This document shows positions 56,316-64,000 of a stretch of 64,000 bases of DNA, piece by piece. The stretch comes from Allomyces arbusculus (Eukaryota > Blastocladiomycota > Blastocladiomycetes > Blastocladiales > Blastocladiaceae): NCBI GenBank assembly GCA_027604705.1, contig JADHYV010000033.1:62001-126000 (forward strand), read 5' to 3'. Made by a program: the position numbers and the translations under genes. Within the stretch, counting starts at the first letter, position 1; the number at the start of each line of letters is the position of its first letter. The notes under the pieces are model-generated. The model ran no database searches and was not told where the DNA came from. It worked only from the letters and a program-made list of their open reading frames with translations.

Positions 56316-58496
56316 ATGCTCGGCACCCCGCCCGCCTCTGGCTCGCCCGCCGGCAGCTCCTCCTCCACCAAGCCGCCCGCCGCCGCGCCCGCGACCTTCC
56401 TGCTCCCGCCCGGCGCACAGCGTGCGACCGCCGCGCGCGAGAGCAACGGCAACGGCAACGGCAGCAGTAGCAGCACCTACTCGAACAGCACCCGCGACCC
56501 GCGGAACCCGCGCGACCCGCCGCGCGACCTGCGTGAGACGCTCGTCCGCGACTCGGCGCGAGACCTGCCGCCGCGCGACTTACGCGAAACGCTGACCCGT
56601 AGCGACGCCCCGAGCCCGCGCGAGGCCCCGGCCCCGGCCGTGCGCGAACCGCCACGCGACCCGCGACAGCATTCGCGCGACCCGCGCGTCGCGCTGATGC
56701 GGCTGCCGTCGTCGGCCGCGCGGACCTCGGCCGCCTGTGTGGGACCGATACCGCGTCCGGGCGCACCGCCATCGTCGTCAACGGCGGCGGCAGCGGCGGC
56801 AGCAGCGAACCGCGCACGGCTGCCGAGTTCGGCCGCGGCGAATCGCGCGCGACTGCCTAGTCCGGCCGCCGCACACGCGAATGGCGCGAGGTCAGGGAGT
56901 CCGCTGGACCGTGAACCGGCGCTTGCGAGTCCCGCACTGGCACCGGTGGCATCAGCACCGGCACCGGCACCGGCGACGGTGACGCGCGAGGCCGACGCAG
57001 ACGCGGCGCGCGAGTCGCCGGCGCCGCAGCCGCAACTGGTCTTGTCGTCGTCGTCGGACGCCGAGGCCGATGCAAAGCGCGATCCCGCCTGTGACCGCGC
57101 TCGCTCCACCGGCGTTGATGCTGAGGTCCACGACGCCGACGCGGACCCGGGCGCTTCGGGCGACGACGACGACGACGACTTGGACGCGGCACCCGAGACG
57201 CAAATGCTCTATTTCATGGCTAACTCGGCGGCTAACTCGACGGTGCTCGGCAAGTACCTACCCGGCCACTGTTTCACGTGCGACAGGTGCCTCGCCGCGA
57301 GTCTCCCACGGCCGCACAGGCCCTGTACCTACCTGGCGCGCGGGCGCAACTGCCCGTATGCGCAAGAAAAAGCCGATGCCGGCAACTCGTTTGGGATTCG
57401 CGTGAACCTGCGCACGATCGGGCCGGCGTGCCGTGCGGTCCTCGCGGCGTCGCGGTACTGGGACGCGGTCGTCGCACACGCACAGGCCGTGGCCAAACGT
57501 AAAGGGATTAGGGAGGTCATGTTTACGGTGACGATGTGCCGTGGGCCGTGCCAGCGCACATTGTGGATTCCGGCAAGGGCCGAGTACGTCGTTGCTGGTC
57601 GTGGGTGTGGAAAGTTGGGAGTTAACACGGTGACTCATTGCGTTTCTTGGTGGACGCGTCCTGTAGGGACCAGATGCTCGACGACGACAAGGAGGCCGCG
57701 CCGTCCCCGGCCCTAGCGGAGGCAGCAGCCGCGCAGGCGCCAGCACCACCACGGCGTGCCGCGGATCCGCCCGCGACTGTACCTGCACGACCCGGTACGC
57801 ATCCCCTCCGCTCCCCCCTCTGCCCTCTCTCTCCCTGCAGCCTCACAACTGACCCGGTTCCCCCCATCGACGGTTGACCCAGCGCTGCAACCCACCCGTC
57901 TCTCCTCCCCCGCATCCGCATCCTCGCACGCCGACCGCAGTTCCGACCACGACGCGTCCGCACGCTCCTCCGCCTCGTCGTCCTCCTCCAACTCGGACAC
58001 GCCGGCCCCTCTCCTCACGCGCCGCCGCACGCGCACATCAATCGCCGCCGCTGCGCGGTCCCTATCCCCAACCTTCGCCACCGCCACTCCCAACGGCCGG
58101 TCGGTCGTGTCCGACATTGACGACGATGATGATGACGAGGACACGCCGATTCGCCCGCCGCGGCCGCACAAGCGCGCGCGCACCGCCGCCCCCGCCGCTG
58201 CGGTCGCCCCCGCGGCGATGCCGCCAGTGCCAGTGACCGACGACGACGCGATGGCGTGGGTGCAGTCGCAGCTCACCGTCTCGATGGCGATGATTCACAA
58301 CGAAATGGTGCGCGTGCGGCTGGCGACGCGCGAGCAGATGCATGCGATGGGGTATCCGAAGGAGGAGATTGAGCGGGAGTTGGCCATGTTGGCGGCGGGC
58401 GCGGGGGCAGTTGGGGTGGGCGGTCCAGGCGCAGTGGGCACGGGCGCAGGAATGGGGATGGGTGCGCCGGGAATGTTTGGGTTTGGTGGATGGTGA
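56316..58496 (+). CDS. PGHCFLC/GYSKEEI family protein, copy 6 (long form)
   Basis: Exons 56316-57583, 57667-57794 and 57841-58496 give 683 aa, the longest member. About 300 extra N-terminal residues are disordered and repetitive: runs of RDPR/RDPP and two copies of RDLRETL, then ANRARLPS repeats and an acidic block. The shared module follows: QMLYFMANS, LGKYLPGHCFTCDRCL, RPCTYLARGRNC, IGPACRAVLAASRYW and TVTMCRGPCQRTLW. The intron between the first two module halves is missing, as in copy 5. The phase-2 intron after them is kept. Downstream there are Ser-rich and acidic segments and PHKRAR (possible nuclear signal). The end is TVSMAMIHNEMVRVRLATRE and MHAMGYPKEEIERELAML, then Gly/Met repeats. 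Function unknown. Confidence 0.8.
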
Positions 58497-58811
58497 TGAC
58501 GCGCGAGCGAACGTAGGGAGTGCTGGTGAAGTAGAGTTGAGAGCAGAGGATGGAAAAAATGGACATGAAACGATATCCACTCGAGGGGCGTGTGTTAGCG
58601 GGCGCGATTTGAGCGCGTCGTGGCTCGTGCAAGCAGGATGGGATGGAAAAACATGCGTGTGTTTGTTTTGATGCCGAGGCTGATGTGGGAGGAAATGGTC
58701 GCAGTGTCCTTTCACTCGTGTCAATCACGCTGAATGGGGAGCGCAATTGAGTAAAAACGACCCTCTGCCGCGACGCACGCAGTTGGTGTCGTCAATGCCA
58801 TTCTGATTTCA
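58497..58811. other. Intergenic, tail-to-tail (copies 6 and 7)
   Basis: 315 bp between two converging family members. Nothing else is recognised. Confidence 0.55.
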
Positions 58812-59245
58812 CTATTTCCTGGGTACTCCAGCGCCAAGCTCGCCCGTCCCCGGCAACGCGCCCACCCCCATCGCAATTCCTATCCCGCCCATCATCCCCA
58901 TCCCACCCGCACCCGCCTGCACCGCCGCCGCTAACCCCGCCACCTCTCGCTCCACCTCCTCCTTCGAATACCCCATCGCATGCAACCGCTCGCGCAGCGC
59001 CAATCTCGCGCGCATCGTCTCGACCTGCATCATCGTGCGCGCCACGTACATTTGGCCTGCAATCAACGCAAACAGGGGGTCTTTCGGCATCGCGGGCGAC
59101 ACGAACAGCGGTGCAGCGGGGGCGGGCGGGTCGATCCGCTTCGGCGTCGTCTCTTCGACGTCCACGTCAATATCGTCATCGTCGTGATCGGCGGCCGCCG
59201 CGCGCTCCAGAACGCGCGTCGTCGAGCCACTTGGCCAAGCACGTG

Positions 59246-59278
<33 letters not shown>

Positions 59279-60836
59279 GTGGTGGTGGTGGTGGAGGCGG
59301 CGGCGTCCGGTCCTGCGTCCTCGCCCGCGCCATCAACGGCGCCGGGTCGATTGGCCGCGCGCGTGCCGGTGGTGGCGGCAACGTCGAGCGACGCGCGGGC
59401 TTTGATGGTGAGGGAGGTGGTGGCAGCGACATTGATGGCGCGACCCAATCGGGCCTCGCCGACTTCCGTGGCCGCTTGCGCAGCGGCATCGGGTCCGGCG
59501 CAAACTCGCCGTCGTCGTCTTTGTCCTCGGCGTCCCCGTCCGGGTCGCGTTCCGCGGCGGGCTTCTTGCGCGGGCGTCGCTTGATGAGGACGCCGTCGAT
59601 CCTACATCGCAAATCGTGAGCACACAGGACGCGAAATGGGCGAGAAGGGTGGGGAGGGCGTACGCTTTCCGCCGCGTCCACTGCGAGTAACATCGTTTCC
59701 GACACAGCGTCACCGAAAAAGCCGCGTCGGTCCCAGCGCTCGCGGCCATGCGCGTCGCGTGCCGCACGATATCCGTCCAGTACCGCGACGTCTCGAGAAA
59801 CGCCCGGCACGACGGGGTCAGTGTGGTCAGGTTAATCGCCGCGCCTAGTTGCGGCATCCATCCATTCGGGTGTCAGTTCGCCCTATCCGGAACCTCACCA
59901 CCCACCCTTCCCCCAATTCGCGACCGCGTTACCTGCACTCACCAACGCATCCGCGCGGTCCTGCGCAAGCTCGCACGACTGGCCCTGTGCGTGCGCTCGA
60001 CACGCGCCGGGAGTCGTGTTCTCAGAGACACACAGGTCGCAGACGAGACAGTGTGCCGGCATATATTTGCCGGCCCTACCGCCGGCCCTCGTTGTGCGCT
60101 GGAAGTAGAGCTGTTGCCCGACGCGCGAAGGCGCAGGGGAAGGGGTCGCGGAAACTGGTGGAGCCGGCGGGGACATGAGCGCGGCAGTGGCGGCGGCAGT
60201 GGAGAACGCCGGTGGGGAGACAGGGGTCGTCGGCGAAAGCGACGAGAGCGGGGACTGTGGCGACAGGTGCGCGGTCGCGTGCGTCACGGGCGACGACGTG
60301 AGCGACGGAACGCGCAGCCGCGGCGGGACTGGCGCGCGCATCGCCGGGTCGGTCGGGCTAGCGCTCGTGCGCGACGTGACGGTGTGGTCCACGGACGGCT
60401 CAAAGTCGGCCTCGTCCTCGGGATCCTCGTCCACGACTCGGTCGTCGACCGCTGCCGGTGCGACAACCGCGTCGGGCATCGGCGGGAGATGCGCCGCGGG
60501 CTCACCGCGCGGCCCCGGTGAGACATTTCGGTCCATGGCCGCCGGTGCGACCGCCACGCCGCTCCCGTTCCCATTCAACCTGGGTTCCGGCGACCCGGCG
60601 GGCGACCCAGACGGCGAGTTGGTCGGCGACGGCCCGTTGGCAGCACCGGTACTGGCACTGGCAGATGCGGAAGCGGCGGCAGCCAGTTGTGCGTCGCGCC
60701 GCCATGGTGGGAGCTTGGCCGGTGCGATAGTCGCAAGGTCGTCGGTGCCGGGTGCGCGGTCGGGTGCGCGGTCGGGGTCGGGGCCCGCGGATGCGGTGCC
60801 GCTCAGTGGGACGGGTGCGGGAGTGGCTGCATTCAT
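58812..60836 (-). CDS. PGHCFLC/GYSKEEI family protein, copy 7 (long form)
   Basis: Exons 60836-59933, 59844-59664 and 59601-58812 on the minus strand give 624 aa. A disordered N-terminus of about 255 residues leads to QLYFQRTTRAGGRAGKYMPA and HCLVCDLCV, where Gly and Phe of the usual PGHCF are replaced by Ala and Leu. Then come ACRAHAQGQSC, LTPSCRAFLETSRYW and VTLCRKRCYSQW. The tail linker has IKRRPRKK (likely nuclear signal), an acidic stretch, RKRPRKS and poly-Pro/poly-Ala. It ends GQMYVARTMMQVETMRARL and RERLHAMGYSKEEVEREVAG. Both introns sit at the conserved places and phases (1 and 2). A further in-frame ATG at 61049 is possible but adds only low-complexity sequence. Confidence 0.78.
59248..59294 (+). 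repeat. GCT then GGT microsatellite in copy 7
   Basis: A GCT tract passes directly into a GGT tract. On the minus strand they code adjacent poly-Pro and poly-Ala blocks. Confidence 0.9.
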
Positions 60837-61768
60837 AATCGTCGTTGTTGGAAGGGTGGACTCGAGGTGTGGATGGCGACCCACGACGGCGATAAGGGCA
60901 CGGCGTAAAGTGCCGCCAGTCGGAGCCGTGTGGTCCTCGTCGGTGCGGCCGGTTGTCGTCGTCGTCGTCGTCGTGTGGATGTGCTGGTCGAGCCAATGGT
61001 GGGCAGCGGTTCGGCAATAGGCAGAAATGGCCCGGCACGGACGCACCATGTGAGAGTGACTCGATTCCACTTGGACAACGGAAGCAAGAAACAAGAGCTG
61101 TTATCTTCTTTCTTTGTGACCAGCTTTTGACCTGGTTTATCTCGACGTTGCCATCGATTTTCCCACTGTTCCGCGATTTGATTCTCCTCTGCTGCGGCTC
61201 ACAGGAAGTGTGGCGCAAGCCTGCCCGGGTTTTTTCGGGCTTCCCCGAGATGTTCCGCTGCCATGCGACGACGTCACGGGCCGCGATCCTGGGCATCCTT
61301 TCATGTGCCACACATGGTTTTCAAGCGATCCGTGGAGTTTCTTGACGTTTCATAAAGCGATCATGCGTATCGGAGAAATCAAGCGCTGAAAATGGCGAGG
61401 CATGCATGCATTAGCGCGCCATTTTGGCGGCACATCGTAACCATGAAGCAAGGTGAGCTGGCGGACCACGCGACCGTGTTCTCGGCCCTCTGCTCCCGTT
61501 GTCGAGGCGCGTGTCCGCCCGTCCCGCCGTCCATCCTCGCCGCTCGATCCCATCGCGGTCCGCGTTTGGCCCAGCTGTTGTGCTCGCCACTGCCGCCGAC
61601 GCCCGCGTTTGGCCCTGCAGCGACCGCGATTATATAGAGCTTGCGCTCCCCCGGTCGCCGCTGCCCTGCTCGTTTCGCTTCAAGACTAGCGCTCCTCCAA
61701 CGCGACGCACTCCAACACAACGCCAACGCAGCGACCCATCCAAAGCACCAATCCACCCACCAACCAAT
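60837..61768. other. Divergent interval (copy 7 / orphan gene)
   Basis: About 930 bp between divergent starts. GTC/GTT repeats occur near 60955. No gene is seen. Confidence 0.5.
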
Positions 61769-62464
61769 ATGGCTCCGCCCGTCCCGCTGCCCGCGCACCC
61801 AGCCGACGCCCTCTCCATGCCCTGCTCGGTCGCGCCGCTCGCGACTCCCTCATCCCGGCTCTGCGACGTCCTCCCACCCACCGCCGCCACCACCGCTGCT
61901 TCGCGCCCGTCTGGCAAGTCTACAGTCAAAATGCCCTTGCGCGTGCGGCAGCGCACGCTCTCGACCGACCGTGTCCTGGTCCTGGCCTCTCCTCGTCTGC
62001 CTGCCGTTGCCACGATTCTCGCGCAATGGTCGACCGCCAATTGGCGTATTTGCGCATCTGCCGCTGTCGCCCATGCGCTCTACGACGCGCTCGCATCCGA
62101 CCCGCGCAAGCGCGCGCAATGCGTGCCCAACGTGATTCTCGCCCACGACGGCCTGCGCGCCGACGTGCTGTGGTACTACCGGCAGCTCGGCGCGCGGATT
62201 GACACGCGCACGCTCGACTGGGCGCATGTCGTCGCCAGTGTCGCGCAGACTGCCGCAGCGGTGCCCGGATACGGCGCGCCCGCCGCGCTCGATGTGGTGG
62301 TGCTCGCGGGCGACCGCGGCGAGGTCGTGCAAGTATTTGGCGACCACGAGATCGGGCTCGCGCTCGCCGCCGAGGACGCGGCCGTGCACACTCGCGCCGA
62401 GTCGGAGCGGTCGATGCCGTCGCGCGCCGACACGGCCGCCATGCATTTTGTCGAGGTGGTATGA
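61769..62464 (+). CDS. Hypothetical protein, 231 aa
   Basis: One open exon from the ATG at 61769. I do not recognise it. A Pro/Ala-rich start is followed by a compact, mixed alpha/beta-like region from about residue 60. Hydrophobic strands there include DRVLVLASPRL, NVILAHDG and ALDVVVLAGD, separated by helical, Ala-rich segments; the spacing faintly recalls a Rossmann or receiver fold. No catalytic motif, signal peptide or membrane helix is visible. The stop is in the sequence GTATGA, which could also be a splice donor, so a further exon cannot be excluded. Regular codon use and a stable fold-like sequence favour a real gene. Confidence 0.5.
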   Translation: MAPPVPLPAHPADALSMPCSVAPLATPSSRLCDVLPPTAATTAASRPSGKSTVKMPLRVRQRTLSTDRVLVLASPRLPAVATILAQWSTANWRICASAAVAHALYDALASDPRKRAQCVPNVILAHDGLRADVLWYYRQLGARIDTRTLDWAHVVASVAQTAAAVPGYGAPAALDVVVLAGDRGEVVQVFGDHEIGLALAAEDAAVHTRAESERSMPSRADTAAMHFVEVV

Positions 62465-63594
62465 AGAAGGGCGATGCAGGATGCATGATCTGCACTGCTC
62501 GCTGCGGCTCATTCAAAGGGCTCATGGGGTCGCGCACAACGCGCGCCGCCCGTGCTCGCGCCCGCCATCACCAATCCACCGCTAAGGACCGGCGCCGGCG
62601 CGACTGGTCGAGGACACCAACCACCAACCCAACCCAACCCACCAACCGTTTCCGTCGACTGAGCCAGTCGCTGACGCACGAGTCGTCATGGACGCCGTCG
62701 TTGTCCCTTTTTCGTTATTCGTTTTCGCGCCGTGTTTGTGGTCTCGTTTTTGCCCCGTTCCAGTTCATTGGCCTGCTCGCTTGTCATTACCCCACCCCAC
62801 CTCATGCGTTCGCCCGTGTCTTCCCCACCCATTCCCGTTGCCTCGGTTCGCGTCTTTTGGTTGTCGTGAGGCCGCGACGTGCGGTGATCCTATGCTGCTG
62901 CACGCTTGCTGGTCGGAGCGCCACAAGTCGAAAAGCAATCAATAATTATACGGAGAATGCGCGCGTGTTGCGCGTTGGATTTTCACAAGAGTTGCGACTG
63001 TGTCTCCTTCATTGCATCGTTGGACGCAAAGACTGGCGAAGACATGGACCAACGAAGGAACACACTCAGCAAGGCCAAAGGCAGGCCACAAAGTGCGGGA
63101 GACACTTTGGTCACGTCTCTCATCACAGACCTTCACCTTCACAACGTGCCGCTGGTCCCGCGTCTTGGTCCCACCGCTTCCTTCCTCGGCCCGCAAACTC
63201 GTAGGAGGCGGTACACCGGCTGCACGTCGCCCAGCGACGTCCTCCTTGGTCGCACCCATCGCCACCTGCTGCAAACTGCGCCCGAGCCTCACGCCGGCAC
63301 CCGGGGCGTGGCGCACCGAGTGCTCAAAGAACCAGCTGCCAGCGACGCGGCCTGCGAGCGTCCACGATCGCAACCGACGACGTGCTGCGCTCTCGCCGTT
63401 CGTGCACCACCTCCTCGATCTATCATTCAAGTCGACTCGTACTCGTCCGCGTCGAGCACCTGGCTGAGCCCCCCCCCCCCACGTGGCCTGGATCGCGTCG
63501 TCGTGCCGTGCTGCACCCTCCACAACACGCTCGCTCTCGGCACGACCCTCATTGACACGCGCGCACGCGCCCAAACTCGCCCCTTGCCACCGTC
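62465..63594. other. Intergenic
   Basis: About 1.1 kb with no recognised exon. A C run of about 11 bases lies near 63471. Confidence 0.5.
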
Positions 63595-64000
63595 ATGGGC
63601 GGTACGCGGTTCTCCACCCCGTCATGCCCGGCGCCCTCCATCCCAGGCTGACTCCACGTGCTGCCTGCTCCCTCGCTAGTTTACTATCACGGCGACGAGC
63701 CCGTCTCGGTCGCGCTCTACGAGTCGGGTCCCTATATCTACACGCGCAAGCCCGACGCGCCGTACCTCTGCCGACAATGCGACGCCGTCCTCGACGTGCC
63801 CTACAAGCGCCGCCCGCACCTGTCCTCCCCCGGCCACTCGGTTGTGAACGATGACGACACCGCCGCGGGCGCGGGCTTACTCGACCTTGTCCTGCCCATC
63901 CCGCAAGTGACCCCCATCTGCCACAACTGCTACCTGCGCATCCCCTCGTCGGCGCGCGCGCAATTCGTCAAGGACGACCTGCTCGTGCATCACCTGAACC
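63595..64000 (+). CDS. Hypothetical protein with paired CxxC motifs, 3' end outside window
   Basis: The model starts with a 7-nt first coding exon (63595-63601: Met, Gly and the first base of Val). A 78-nt intron with donor GTACGC follows, then an exon from 63680 to the window edge. The product begins MGVYYHGDEPVSVALYESGP. It then has two CxxC pairs, YLCRQCDAVLDVPYKRR and TPICHNCYLRIPSSAR, about 60 residues apart, which would suit one zinc ribbon (inference). The exon is open for over 100 codons in this frame and has strongly protein-like sequence. The tiny first exon is the least certain part; other upstream exons are possible. It does not resemble the PGHCFLC family. I do not recognise the product. 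Confidence 0.55.

Overview
The window is nuclear DNA of a GC-rich, intron-bearing, flagellated fungus. A velvet-domain regulator points to a fungus. A SAXO-type axonemal protein, an LRRC71-like protein and a Cep192/SPD-2-like protein point to a cell with cilia or basal bodies. Together these suggest a zoosporic lineage such as Blastocladiomycota (Allomyces/Catenaria type) or a chytrid; this placement is inference. Most introns are 60-90 nt with donors of the form GTACGN or GTGCGN. I joined exons by checking reading phase across every junction.

Region 1 (1-32.5 kb) is conserved housekeeping and signalling: a six-helix voltage-gated K+ channel, AP-1 gamma adaptin, a velvet factor, a GRAM/VASt sterol-transfer protein, SAXO, Skp1, a TRAIP-like RING ligase with a C-terminal PIP box, DUS4, Mss4/Dss4, a PI-specific phospholipase C, a C2H2 zinc-finger protein and a G-alpha subunit.

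Region 2 (32.8-39.2 kb) holds a large multi-ASH protein and a GT31-type glycosyltransferase that diverge from a shared 0.44 kb promoter.

Region 3 (39.6-60.8 kb) is the accessory-looking part. It carries seven copies of one unrecognised Cys-rich protein family, six intact and one broken. Each has an N-terminal PGHCFLC module and a C-terminal motif around MHAMGYSKEEIDREL. The copies form two clusters. Between the clusters lie an LRRC71-like gene, an AT-rich gene-free island, a secreted or membrane tyrosinase, and a type I membrane protein. That last protein has a fibro-slime (PA14-like) ectodomain and a cytoplasmic tail with two NPxY/F motifs at exactly integrin-beta spacing.

Region 4 (60.8-64 kb) holds an orphan 231-aa protein and the start of a gene that leaves the window. 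I saw no viral or retroelement fossils, CRISPR arrays, rRNA or convincing tRNA genes. The two candidates for new biology are the PGHCFLC/GYSKEEI family and the integrin-tail protein at 47.2-49.3 kb.
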